From the NCBI RefSeq assembly GCF_020805785.1, contig NZ_JAJGZV010000001.1, positions 806,001-870,000 of the forward strand: a DNA stretch of 64,000 bases, in the 5' to 3' direction. The stretch is from Flavobacterium chungbukense. GTDB lineage: Bacteria; Bacteroidota; Bacteroidia; Flavobacteriales; Flavobacteriaceae. Both the position numbers and the translations under genes were made by a program. Below, one piece after another: positions 1-10,700 of the stretch; positions within the stretch are counted from its first letter, which is position 1, and each line of letters opens with the position of its first letter. A model generated the notes under the pieces. It searched no databases and was not told where the DNA came from. It worked only from the letters and a program-made list of their open reading frames with translations.

Positions 1-126
1 GTAAAACAATTGATACTTGGGCATTACTCTACACGATATGATGGTTTAGAACGTTTTAAAGCAGAAGCAGAAGAGGTTTTTCCGAATGTTCTCTTGGGAG
101 ATGATGGAGTTTCTTTTGAATTTTAA
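1..126 (+). CDS. rnz: Ribonuclease Z, C-terminal fragment (5' end outside window)
   Basis: The first 41 codons of the window are open and end at a TAA stop. They read VKQLILGHYSTRYDG and finish with GDDGVSFEF. This resembles the C-terminal end of bacterial ribonuclease Z, the metallo-beta-lactamase-fold endonuclease that matures tRNA 3' ends. The LGHYSTRY stretch matches the GHFSxRY element that carries the last metal-binding histidine of the family. Only this tail is visible, so the assignment rests on one motif and on the usual C-terminal pattern EVFPNVLLGxDG. Confidence 0.75.
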   Translation, partial: VKQLILGHYSTRYDGLERFKAEAEEVFPNVLLGDDGVSFEF

Positions 127-323
127 TCTAAGGTTCTGAAGTGCTAAGATTCTAAGTTTTGGAACTTTAATATACTGATGTCACCTTGAGCGAAGTCGAA
201 GGGCTATTGTAGAGAGGCGTCTTGAATATAAGGGGCTTCTCCCGAAGTCTCGGAACGCTCAGCCTGACAAACTTGAAACTTGAAACAAAAAAATCTAAAA
301 TCAACAATCTAAAATAATAAGTC
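127..323. repeat. Intergenic repeat-like sequence upstream of pdxH
   Basis: No gene fits here. Around 130-165 there is a 'taaggttctgaagtgctaag / attctaagtttt' type sequence. Around 180-268 there is an imperfect inverted pair: a GTCACCTTGAGCGAAGTCGA arm and an arm ending GCTCAGCCTGAC. A close relative of the first arm, GTCATCCTGAGCGTAGTCGA, recurs at about 40860. This suggests dispersed intergenic elements of the kind common in Flavobacterium. Confidence 0.45.
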
Positions 324-968
324 ATGAGCGATTTAAGTAATTATAGAAAATCATACGAGAAGAGCGAATTATTAGAAACTAATATTCCAGAAGATCCTAT
401 TAATCTTTTTAATAAATGGTTTCACGAAGTAGAAGATTTCGGTGGAAGCGGTGAGGTAAATGCTATGACTGTTTCTACAATTGGTTTAGATGGTTTTCCG
501 AAGTCTCGTGTGGTGTTACTAAAGAAATTTTCTGAAGAAGGATTTATATTTTACACTAATTATCATTCTGAAAAAGGAAAGGCAATTGAAAACAATCCAA
601 ATGTTTGTTTGTCTTTTTTCTGGCAGGAAATGGAACGTCAGGTAATTATTAAAGGAATCGCGCAAAAAACTTCCGAAATTATTTCAGACAATTATTTTGA
701 TTCACGTCCCGACGGAAGCAAGCTCGGCGCTATTGTTTCTAATCAAAGTGAAGTAATTCCGTCAAGGGATTTTTTAGAAGAAAATTTAAAGAAAATTGAA
801 GCGGAGTTTGAAGGAAAACCAATCCCAAGACCTGAAAATTGGGGAGGATATATTGTCACACCGTTACAAGTAGAATTTTGGCAGGGAAGAGCTAACAGAC
901 TGCACGACAGGATTCGTTATACCAGCCAATCAGACTTTACATGGAAGATTGATAGGCTTTCTTCTTGA
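324..968 (+). CDS. pdxH: Pyridoxamine/pyridoxine 5'-phosphate oxidase
   Basis: This FMN-dependent cytosolic enzyme oxidises pyridoxine 5'-phosphate or pyridoxamine 5'-phosphate to pyridoxal 5'-phosphate, the last step of vitamin B6 synthesis and salvage. The 214-residue length is normal for the family. The N-terminal DPINLFNKWF helix is typical, followed by the FMN-binding core SRVVLLKKF...GFIFYTNYHSEKG. The QVEFWQGRANRLHDRI block near residues 184-199 is the PdxH C-terminal signature, containing the substrate-binding RLHDR. The ATG start gives the expected N-terminus. It stands alone between the rnz end and a lipoprotein gene. Confidence 0.95.
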   Translation: MSDLSNYRKSYEKSELLETNIPEDPINLFNKWFHEVEDFGGSGEVNAMTVSTIGLDGFPKSRVVLLKKFSEEGFIFYTNYHSEKGKAIENNPNVCLSFFWQEMERQVIIKGIAQKTSEIISDNYFDSRPDGSKLGAIVSNQSEVIPSRDFLEENLKKIEAEFEGKPIPRPENWGGYIVTPLQVEFWQGRANRLHDRIRYTSQSDFTWKIDRLSS

Positions 969-1141
969 TTTGTAGGAAAATTATATTTCATTAAAAAAAA
1001 GAGATGTATTTCATCGATTAATTTTGTAGTTTAGCGATAGATTGAATATGTTTGGTAAAGAAAAACAAAGGATATTTATTCAAACATAAATTTAAAGGAT
1101 TTGCCCCACATTTACTTTAAACTGCTAAAATGCTGTTGATT

Positions 1142-1645
1142 ATGAAAAAGATTAAGCGCATCATGTTGTTCATTGCGATTCTAATCGCAATGAACTCATG
1201 TTCTGCAGATACCGCCGAAGGAAGCGTGGATAATAATCCAATCGAAGCGCTCGTTACTAATTATTCTTACAACGACTCAGAACTTTCAATAATAAAGCTG
1301 ATAAACGAATACCGTGTTAGTGTTGGTTTAAATACTTTAGAAAGAGTGAATCATATATCTTCTAAATGTGAAGAGCATAATGTTTATATGATTGAAAATA
1401 ATGTTGTAGACCACAATGATTTTGTCAAAAGATCTGAAAATATTACTAGTGTTTTAGGAGCCAAAAAAGTTGGTGAAAACGTTGCCTACAACTATAAAAC
1501 TCCCGAAGCGGCTTTGAGAGCTTGGTTGGAGAGTCCAGGCCACAAAGCAAATATCGAAGGTGATTATACACATTTCGGTATAGCTGTAACAACAGATGCA
1601 GCTACTGGTAAAAAATATTACACTAACATTTTTGCTAAGCTGTAA
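1142..1645 (+). CDS. CAP/SCP-domain (CAP superfamily) lipoprotein
   Basis: This is a predicted exported lipoprotein with a CAP (SCP-like, PF00188-type) domain. From the MKK start it has a hydrophobic helix ending in AMNSC, with Cys20 as the probable lipidated residue. I prefer this start over the ATG 12 bases upstream because it gives a standard signal peptide. The CAP fold is recognised from the spaced elements INEYRVSVGLNTL, SEN, VGENVAYNY and AWLESPGHKANIEG, ending in YYTNIFAKL. The histidines of the EHN, VDHNDF and SPGHKANI segments fit the family's conserved cavity. The function of bacterial CAP proteins is mostly unknown. A strong hairpin terminator follows the stop codon. Confidence 0.85.
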   Translation: MKKIKRIMLFIAILIAMNSCSADTAEGSVDNNPIEALVTNYSYNDSELSIIKLINEYRVSVGLNTLERVNHISSKCEEHNVYMIENNVVDHNDFVKRSENITSVLGAKKVGENVAYNYKTPEAALRAWLESPGHKANIEGDYTHFGIAVTTDAATGKKYYTNIFAKL

Positions 1646-1675
1646 CAAAAAATTGAACTGGTTGGTTTTTTAGAG

Positions 1676-1710
1676 ATCGTTGTAATTTGTAGAGTTACAA
1701 CGATTTTTTT
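1676..1710 (+). terminator. Rho-independent terminator of the CAP lipoprotein gene
   Basis: A perfect 10-bp stem ATCGTTGTAA / TTACAACGAT with a 9-base loop is followed directly by six or more T, 30 bases after the stop codon. Confidence 0.85.
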
Positions 1711-1713
1711 GTA

Positions 1714-1744
1714 TAAAAAAAGCTGTCTTTACGGACAGCTTTTT
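1714..1744 (-). terminator. Terminator of the SprB-like/PorP/OmpA block (bidirectional shape)
   Basis: The stem AGCTGTC / GACAGCT has an A run on one side and T on the other. Read leftwards it ends in seven T, about 27 bases beyond the stop codon of the OmpA-family gene. Confidence 0.8.
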
Positions 1745-1770
1745 CAGATGGTTATGTTAGTAATTAAAAA

Positions 1771-3714
1771 TTACAAAGCAGTTATAATAAACTCACTTCG
1801 TCTATTCGCTTGATGTTCTTCTTCGGTGCAATTAACGCCATCAGAACATTTATTTACCAGTTGTGTTTCGCCATAGCCTTTTCCGGTTAATCGATTTGGC
1901 GATATACCATTTTTAATAAGCCATTTGATGGTAGATTTTGCTCTTCTGTCAGACAAAGCGGCATTGTATTGATGTGTTGCTCTACTGTCTGTATGCGAAC
2001 GAATATCTAATTTCATTGTTGGATTTTCATTTAAAACCACTAATATTTTTTCTAAATCTAAAGCAGCTTCTGTTCTAATATTCGATTTGTCTAAATCAAA
2101 ATAGATCATTTTAATGCCAAAACATACTCCTAAATCATCACCAATAGTAACTTTACAGCTTGATTTTTCTAAAGCAATTGGAAGACTTGTTGTACCAGTT
2201 GTTTTTGAAATGGTTACAGTTACTTCTTTTGTCGTATATTCTGGTTTTTCAGCTCTAACAAAATAGATTTTTCCGCATTCTACAGGGAAAGTATATTTTC
2301 CTGATCCATCACTAAAAGTTTCATTTTTGATGTTCATTTGATCATCATATAAAGTCACTTTTGTGCCTAGCAAAATGGTTCCTGTTTGAGCATCTGTGAT
2401 TACGCCTTCAAGCTTTTGCTCACATTTTAGTTTTCTTGTTTCTAAGAATTTGTAAATATCATCAGAACCTTGACCACCATCTTTATTTGAAGTAAAATAA
2501 CCTCTTCTTGAAGTTGGATCAATAAGGTAGGCAAAATCATCTTTAGGAGAATTTACATCTGCTCCAACATTTTGAACATTACTGATTTTTCCGTCTTTAT
2601 CAATATTAGCAACAAAAACATCTAAACCTCCAAGTCCAGGATATCCGTCTGATGAAAAATAGATTTCATTTTCTTTAGTCACAAAAGGAAAGGTTTCTTT
2701 TCCTTCGGTATTAATATCCTTTCCAAGATTTTCAGGAGTTCCAAATCCGTTATTCGGATTAATGCTAACTTTGTATAAATCAGACTGACCGATAGAACCT
2801 GGCATGTCTGAAGAAAAATACAATGTTTTTTCATCAGGACTTAATGCAGGATGCGCTGTACTGTAATTATCGCTATTAAAAGGCAGTTCAATTATATTAC
2901 CCCATTTATTATCAGCACCTAAAGTTGCTTTATAAATCTTTATCAAAGTAATTCTATTGTCATCTTTTCCTTTTTTACCATTGATGTAATTGTTTCTAGT
3001 AAAATAAACGGTTTTACCATCTTGAGTAAAAACTGGAGAAGCTTCGTGAAATTTGGTGTTGATAGCCGATTTTAACTTTTTGACTTTGCCTGGATTTCCA
3101 TTTTCAGGATTTACGTCAGCATTGTAGATATTAGTAAAATATTCGCCTGTCCATTGGTGTTTGCGTTTCGAAAAATTTCCAGTATCTCTTGCCGATGCAA
3201 AATATATTTTGTTGTTATAAACAAAAGATCCGTAATCTGAGTATTTACTATTTATACCAGCATCTTCAATTTTATATCTTCCTGAATTAGCTTTAATTTC
3301 ATCCAGATAATTTACATTGTCTTTATAAAGTTTACCTCTAACATCATCTTTTGATTTCGTATAAAATTGATCTAAAAGCGAATTAGCTTTATTGTTTTCA
3401 CCAATTGATTTTAGAGATTGAGCATATCTGTAATAATATTCAGGTTCTACAGAAGTATTCATACTAAACAATTCACCATACCATTTTGCGGCATTGGCAA
3501 AATCAGAATTAAAATAGTAAGAGTTTCCTAGCTTTTTAAACATATCCTCAGATTTGTATCCTTTATTGGCTACTTTTTCATATGTTTTAATAGCGTCTAC
3601 ATAAGCATAACTGTCATATTTCTTATCTCCAGAAGCTATTTTCGCTTTTTGCGCATAACTGCCAAATGAAAAAGCACTGATAATGGTTAAGAGAAGTAGT
3701 GTATAGTTTTTCAT
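1771..3714 (-). CDS. OmpA-family protein with PD40-like beta-propeller (T9SS-associated)
   Basis: This is an exported envelope protein of 647 residues. It has a signal peptide (cleavage near GSYAQ), then TPR-like helices at about 25-125. Next come WD40/PD40-like propeller blades with repeated LSPDEKTLYFSSDMPG, EIYFSSDGYPGLGGLDVF and RGYFTSNKDGGQGSDDIY motifs (about 165-430). A carboxypeptidase-regulatory-like Ig segment starts near 440, and an OmpA peptidoglycan-binding domain fills the last 120 residues (IYFDLDKSNI, DIRSHTDSRA, NRRSEF). The OmpA domain should anchor it to peptidoglycan. It lies 13 bases downstream of the PorP/SprF-like gene and follows a large type B sorting-domain adhesin. 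This trio recurs in Bacteroidota and suggests a role in surface presentation or anchoring of the adhesin; that role is inferred from context. Confidence 0.9.
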   Translation of the reverse strand: MKNYTLLLLTIISAFSFGSYAQKAKIASGDKKYDSYAYVDAIKTYEKVANKGYKSEDMFKKLGNSYYFNSDFANAAKWYGELFSMNTSVEPEYYYRYAQSLKSIGENNKANSLLDQFYTKSKDDVRGKLYKDNVNYLDEIKANSGRYKIEDAGINSKYSDYGSFVYNNKIYFASARDTGNFSKRKHQWTGEYFTNIYNADVNPENGNPGKVKKLKSAINTKFHEASPVFTQDGKTVYFTRNNYINGKKGKDDNRITLIKIYKATLGADNKWGNIIELPFNSDNYSTAHPALSPDEKTLYFSSDMPGSIGQSDLYKVSINPNNGFGTPENLGKDINTEGKETFPFVTKENEIYFSSDGYPGLGGLDVFVANIDKDGKISNVQNVGADVNSPKDDFAYLIDPTSRRGYFTSNKDGGQGSDDIYKFLETRKLKCEQKLEGVITDAQTGTILLGTKVTLYDDQMNIKNETFSDGSGKYTFPVECGKIYFVRAEKPEYTTKEVTVTISKTTGTTSLPIALEKSSCKVTIGDDLGVCFGIKMIYFDLDKSNIRTEAALDLEKILVVLNENPTMKLDIRSHTDSRATHQYNAALSDRRAKSTIKWLIKNGISPNRLTGKGYGETQLVNKCSDGVNCTEEEHQANRRSEFIITAL

Positions 3715-3727
3715 GATGCGATGTTTT

Positions 3728-4639
3728 TTAGAAGAAACGAGGAGTTGTCATTTTACTATTGTATTTGAAAAGTTCGAAACGAAGGAAGATTTCATGCGAA
3801 CCAGAATTATACTTTCTCAGTCTGGTTGTTTCATTGTCATACCCGTATCCAAGATATAAGCCTTCAGTAAGTTGAAATCCAGCCATGGCACTTACTGCTG
3901 CATCCCATCTGTAGGCAACACCAAGAGTTAGTTTTTCGAAGAATAAAAAGTTTGCCGATGCATCAACCTGAAGAGGAGCTCCTTCAACCATTTTAGCTAA
4001 AACTGCTGGTTTGAATTTTATTTCCTGAGAAAGATCAAAAACATAACCTCCCATTAAATAATAATTGATTTGATCCTTATAAATTGCTACATCATTATCA
4101 TCATAACGATTGGTCTGAATGAAATTTGGCACAGATAATCCGATGTATGCTTTACTAGAATGCCAGTAAATTCCAGCTCCTATATTTGGAGAAAAGTCGT
4201 TATTTAAGTTTTGAAATTGTTTATCTCCAGCTGTTTCAGGATCAAGTTTGTTGATGTCAAGATTGAAAATGTCTGCAGTACCTTTTACTCCAAACGAAAG
4301 TTTCCATGATTCTGATGTTGGAACAGTATAAGAAAGATCTACAGAAAATTGATTTTCGGTTGTAGGTCCAATTTTATCATTAACTAAAGATACACCAAGT
4401 CCAACATTACTATTATTAATTGGCGTATTAACAGATATTGCATTGGTTTTAGGTGCTCCATCTAATCCTACCCATTGATCACGGTGTAATGCAAAAACGC
4501 TTAATGCACCACGAGAACCAGCATAAGCAGGATTTATGTTAATTGTATTGTACATATATTGCGTAAACTGCGCATCTTGCTGTGCATAACCGCTATAGGT
4601 AACTAACAGAATGACGAAAAAAAATAATTTTGTTCTCAT
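3728..4639 (-). CDS. PorP/SprF-family type IX secretion membrane protein
   Basis: This is an outer-membrane beta-barrel of the PorP/SprF family, which partners T9SS cargo that carries type B C-terminal domains. In F. johnsoniae, SprF is needed for SprB export. The hallmark N-terminus QDAQFTQYMYNTININPAYAGSRG follows a signal peptide MRTKLFFFVILLVTYSGYAQ. The remainder alternates short beta-strands (GVGLSLVNDKIG-like, YWHSSKAYIGLSVPNF) and ends in strand-rich FLRFELFKYN. I chose the internal ATG at 4639 because it starts a clean signal peptide; an upstream in-frame ATG at 4693 would add 18 polar residues. It sits directly downstream of the giant adhesin gene. Confidence 0.9.
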   Translation of the reverse strand: MRTKLFFFVILLVTYSGYAQQDAQFTQYMYNTININPAYAGSRGALSVFALHRDQWVGLDGAPKTNAISVNTPINNSNVGLGVSLVNDKIGPTTENQFSVDLSYTVPTSESWKLSFGVKGTADIFNLDINKLDPETAGDKQFQNLNNDFSPNIGAGIYWHSSKAYIGLSVPNFIQTNRYDDNDVAIYKDQINYYLMGGYVFDLSQEIKFKPAVLAKMVEGAPLQVDASANFLFFEKLTLGVAYRWDAAVSAMAGFQLTEGLYLGYGYDNETTRLRKYNSGSHEIFLRFELFKYNSKMTTPRFF

Positions 4640-4783
4640 AGTAAATGGATTATTTTTATTATTACTATTGGCTTTTAAAGTGTTAAAAATCAATGTAGTA
4701 TTTCATGTATGCTTGTTTTCTTTTTTTACATGAAATTTGATAATACACTGCAAAGTTTATTTGCAGTGTATTTTGGTTGGTTG

Positions 4784-7700
4784 TTATTTGGATAGATATA
4801 AATAACCGCTTAATTGGTTGTTTTGAAGGTTATTATTGCCGTCTAGAGACTTATAATGTATAATATAGAAATAAGTTCCAGTAGGTAATCCGTCAGCTTG
4901 TTGAACAGTTGTTCTTCCTCTTGAAATTCCATCAAAAGCATTTGTTGCATTGTTGTAATTTTTAGTTTCAAAAACTAAAATACCCCAGCGGTTATAGATT
5001 TCGACAGTGTTTTCAGGATAACAAGTTAAATTATCAATGTTATCAATTTTGAATGTGTCATTTACTGTGTCACCATTCGGAGAGAAAGCATTGTGAGGAT
5101 ATACATTTTCACAAGCCAAAACTTTGCAATCGTCATTTACTTCCATATTTAGAATGATGCTTCTAGGACATCTTTCGTCGGCAATTAGGTATTCTAAAGT
5201 ATAATTTCCTAAAGCCAATCCAAATGGGTTAAATATATTTCCTTGAAGTGCATTTGAATTACTTCTGTCTACCCATGTTCCGGTTGTTGGACTTCCTTCT
5301 GGAAGCAAACTAGTCAAATTAAGAAGCGATGAATCGTCTGTACAAGCTGTACTGCTAAATTGAGTTGTACCATTAGGAACTACAACAATTGTAACGATAG
5401 CGCTGTCGCAGTTTTCAGAACTTAGTTTGTCGCAGATTCTATAGCTGTAAGTATAAGTTCCTGCTGGCGTTAAACTTGATACCGTAACATTTCCAGAATT
5501 GCTAATCGTAATATTTGGATCTGTTTTGCTATTGTTATCGCTAAGAAGTGTAAAGTTTACTATTTCTAAAGTAACAGGAGTTATGCCTTTTAAATCATTA
5601 CTTAAAACATTCCCCACTATTCCAAAAGTGTTGCAACCAATATTGCTGTAAGTGTCGTCATTGGCAACAACAGGAGTTGGAGGTGCTGCTGGAGTAGTGA
5701 CTGTTACTGTAACTACGGCAGTATCACAATTTCCAAAATCAGCTTTTTCGCAAATTTGGTAAGTCAATGTATAGGTTCCTGCAGGTGTATTTGGAGCAAC
5801 ATTAACTGAACCGTCAGGATTTAACGTTAATGCTCCTTTTGGATCAGGAATAGTTGTTGTTAATGTAACGTCGTTTATATTTACTACAGTGCCATTTAAT
5901 GTATCGTTGGTTAAAACATTTACGATATTATTAGCTCCAGTTACTCCATTTATAGGACCGGCAGTATCATCATTAGCAATAATTGCAAATGTTGGGCGAG
6001 CTGTACAATAAGGATCAGAAGGAGGATAATTTACAGTAATGGTTTCACTTGGATTCAGAGAAAATGTCAAATTAGCCGTCGGACGCAATTTTTCAAAACC
6101 ATCCGCACCTTGAACCCATTTATTATTTTCGTAAACCCATCCTGGCCAATCAATTCCTTTTCCATTACCATCTACAACAGCTCCAGGCCATAAAATACGT
6201 CCACTTAATGGTTGATTATTCATTGTTGTAATAGCATTATTGCTGCTATCAGACCATACAATGCTTACACCGTTTGTAGGAGTAAAGTTTAAAGCTGTTA
6301 CCACATAATCAATATACGGAACATCGTTTACGCATATTGGAGTTGCAGAAACTGTAATTTTTGGAGCCACAATAGTAATAGTAACTGTTGCCGTATCGCA
6401 ATTATTAGTTTGATTGGCTTCACAAATTTGATATACCAAAGTTAATGTTCCTTCTGGTGCATTTGGTAATACATCTACAGAACCATTTGGATTTAGTTGC
6501 AAAAATGGATTTGGTGTTACTGTTGTCAAAATAACATTTGATGGAGTGGCCGCTGCACCATCCAGAGTATCATTTGAAAATACATTCAAAACATTTGTTG
6601 TAGAATGATTAACACCAGTAATTGGTCCAGCAGTATCATCATTTGCTATAATAACTTTTTTGCAGTTTATGGTAAATGTCTGAACTAATTCAGTCTTGTT
6701 TCCAGCACAATCTGTTAATGTATATGTTCTCGTTACGATGTTTACGTTTCCATCACATCCGTTATTTGTATCTTTTACGGTGATGTTAACAGTCGAACTA
6801 CAATTATCCGCCGCATCTTTAATATCCGTTGCACTTCCAGCAGGAATTAAATCAATGCTTGCTAAATTAGTTACATTCGAAGGAGCTGTCCCAGTTGGAG
6901 CAGTTGTGTCTCTCACTGTGATGATTTGTGTGTAAGAAACTGTATTTCCTCCGCAATCACTAGTTTTCCAAGTACGTGTTAAAGTATAATTAGAAGAACA
7001 GCCATTTTGGATATCCGATTTTATTTCAGAAAATACTATTGGTAAGTTTCCATTACAATTATCTGAAGCTATCATTTCTGCGGCTTCTGGAACAGCATCA
7101 CATGAAACAGTAATATTCTTTGGAAGATTTCCTGTAAACGTTGGAGCTGTAGTATCTTGAATTGTAATTATTTGAGTGAAAGTGCTAGAAGTATTTCCGC
7201 AGTCATCTTTAACAGTCCAAGTGTTGGTGTAAGTTCCTGCATTCGCACATGTTGCCGAAGCCGTAAATGCACCACTTACTTTTACAATATTTGTTACGTC
7301 TGTATCGCAAGAATCTGTAGCAGTTGGAAATAATGTTTGAGCATTCGCTAAAGCATTGGCATCGCTACATTCTATAGTTTTGTCTAAAGATCCAGCTAAA
7401 GTTGTCCAAGTTGGAGCAGTAGTGTCTTGAATTGTAATTATCTGCGTGAAAGTGGCAGAAGTATTTCCGCAGTCGTCTTTAACAGTCCAAGTATTGGTAT
7501 AAGTTCCTGCATTTCCGCATCCAGCAGAAGCTGTAAACTGACCGCTTACTTTTACAATATTCGTTACATCAGCATCGCAAGAATCTGTGGCAGTTGGAAA
7601 TAATGTTTGAGCATTCGCTAAAGCATTGGCATCGCTGCATTCTATAGTTTTGTCTAAAGATTCAGCTAAAGTTGTCCAAGTTGGAGGAGTAGTGTCTTGA

Positions 7701-10700
7701 ATTGTAATTATCTGCGTGAAAGTGCTAGAAGTATTTCCACAGTCGTCTTTAACAGTCCAAGTATTGGTGTAAGTTCCTGCATTTCCGCATCCAGCAGAAG
7801 CCGTAAATGCACCGCTTACTTTTACAATATTCGTTACATCAGCATCGCAAGAATCTGTGGCAGTTGGAAATAATGTTTGAGCATTCGCTAAAGCATTGGC
7901 ATCGCTGCATTCTATAGTTTTGTCTAAAGATCCTGCTAAAGTCGTCCAAGTTGGAGCTGTATTGTCTTGTACAATAATGGTTTGTGAAACAGGAAGCGAA
8001 ATGTTACCGCAAGCATCTTGTGCTGTCCAAGTTCTTGTTTTAGTATAAGAACCTGCGCAATTTCCAGCAACAATGTCATCTACATAAGTTAATGAAGAAA
8101 CGGTTCCACTATTATCAGTTGCAGTTGCTTGAGCAAAAACTGGTTCTGCTGGACAATTAATTGTTGTTGTCTGCGGTAATTGATCGATGATTGGTTTGAT
8201 AGAATCTCCATCTAAAATTGTAAAAGACTCATTAATTTCACATCCGTTTGCATCTGTTATTTTAACACTATAACTACCAGCTGCAAGATTATTTGCAGTT
8301 GCAGTTGTTTGTACGGGAGTTGTATTCCATAGGTAAGTGTAAGCAGCCGTTCCTCCAGAAACAGTTACGGTTGCAGATCCTGTGCTGGCTCCTCCGCAAG
8401 AAACATCTACTTGTGATTTTGCAGCAGTTAAAGCTTCAGCAGGCTCGCCGATTATAACTGAATTAGACTGAGAAGAACAATCATCAGTTACGGTTAAAGT
8501 GTAAGTTCCCGCAGGTAAACCTGAAGCATTAGCAGAAGTTGAAATCTCAGCATTTAAACTGTTTTTCCAAGAATAAGTTACTGTTCCAACTGCATTTGTT
8601 ACTGCGCCTGCAGTTAAAGTTCCAGTACTTGTACCAAAACACAATGCATCTGTTTTAGAAGATATAGCTAAAGTTAAACCTGCAGATGGCTGAGAAATAG
8701 AAATGGTTAAAGTTCCAGTACAGCCATTACTATCTGTTGCTGTAACTTCATAACTTCCTGCTTCCAGATTAGTTAAACTTTGAGAAGTTCCAGTATAAGC
8801 AGTACCATTTTTTTTCCATGAATAAGTATAAGGTGCCACTCCTCCAGAAGTATTTTCTACAGTAATAGAACCTGTAGATTGATTGAAACACTTCACATCC
8901 ACATGTGACGCAACAAGTTCTGTTACAGTTACAGTACTTTTTGTAACGATAACTGGTTTTATATCGAAACAATTAGAAGCATTAGTTCCTTTGATGTAAT
9001 AAGTTCCAGGAACAGCTTCAGCAAAGTTTGCGTATGGAACTGTTGCTGTTGCATCAGTCCAATAGGTATATGTTAATCCTGATGTGCTTCCAGCTGTAAT
9101 ACTTGCAACACTTAAATCTAATGAAGCAGCAGGTGAACAAATCGGAAGTGGATTAGTTATAGTAATTGTTGGTTTGTCATTTATATTAACTACAATTGCT
9201 TTTTTAGGACCAATGCAAGCATTAGTTTTTCCTTCAGCAACGTAATAAGTAAATTGTCCAGCCACAGCTGTAGAAGGAGTAATGGATTGCTGAGCTGTTG
9301 AGGTTAAAGTCTCATAATAGTATAATGTGTACTCAGGTTTCGTTGGTACAGCAGTTAAAACAGTAGCAGTATCACCAATACAATAATTTAACGGACTTGT
9401 AATGGTTGGCGTTGTTGTAATGCTTTCAATGGTAATTGTAAATTGAAAATAACATCCCGCAGCAGCTCCTGGTGGAATTGCATAATAAGTCGATGTTCCA
9501 ACAGTTGCAGGGAACGGATTGTTAATGGTATACTGAGCTGTTGTTCCAGCAACTACTGGATAAGCATTGTAAAATGTTGATCCAGTAGGAAATGAACCCG
9601 TCACATCTGTGACAGGAATTGATGATGATCCGTTACAAAAAGTAAACGTAATTATTGGCGGTGTTGCCTGACAGTTTGTATTAGTGTAATTTGCTGAATC
9701 TATTGTTGTTTGAAGCGGGCCAGCTATCGAAGCTCCCATACAGCTTCCAGATGTTGTATAGCCTAATATCAAAGATTGGTCAGCTACCGTTACGGTAGAA
9801 TTGGCTCCTTTTCCGCTTAAATACCCATTTACTTGAATAACATTACTACAGTTAGAATTTTTTAATAAAGCACAATTTTCTGTAGATTTCAATGAGAATG
9901 TCAACTCTCCTAAAACAGTATTAGGATCAGCAGGTAATGGTAAAGTTCCTAAATCCCAAACAATTGATCCGTTTGCACCAAGTGTTGGCTCGTAAGTCAA
10001 TGCATTTGGACTAGGATCAGGAGTAAAATTTATAGTTTTATTTAAACTTCCAAGTGCAAATGTTGCATTGTAAGGAATTGGAATAACAAGTTTGCTGTTT
10101 TGGACAGCTTCCGTTCCTCTATTTTTTATCTGAACTTTATAACCAAGTTCCTGACCAGGCAAAACAGTATACGGACCTGCGCCTGCGGGGCTTCCATTAA
10201 TTGTAGTTGCGGTAAGCACACCTTCAATTTCTGGAACATAGGCATCTACGGCCATCACAATAGAAAAAATGGTGTAGCTATCAACGGTAGAACCATATTT
10301 AAAAGTGGTAGAAGTCTGGTTATTTCCAATAATATCTTTATTCTCATTCGGAAGCTTAAACATACCAATATCAATCCCTGAATTATTAACTAAATTAGGG
10401 TTTCGGTCGTTTCCGCCTGTGTTAATTGAGGAGTTAAAGAAGTTGTTTGGAGAATTTCCAGGTCGGCTTAACTTCAAATAGTCGTTGGTGTTTAATTTTT
10501 GTATCGAAAAATAATCACCATCATAATTAATATCTCCTTCACCAGCCATTACCCCAAGTTTAACATCTACTGGACCAGAAACAACAGAATTAAATCCGGA
10601 AACTGGAAATGTAAAATCTGCAGTGATATTATTTTGTACAAAGGCATGTCCGTCAAAAACGGTAATATCTCTGTTTTTCATTGAAGAATTTTCGTAAATA

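Noticed and set aside
6696..6935. 79-residue plus-strand open frame inside the adhesin gene
   Set aside because: It lies within repeated low-complexity coding sequence of the adhesin on the other strand and has no start context of its own.
7150..7959. Regularly spaced repeats as a possible CRISPR array
   Set aside because: The units are 270 bp, lie in a continuous reading frame and encode beta-sandwich modules; there are no short direct repeats with unique spacers.
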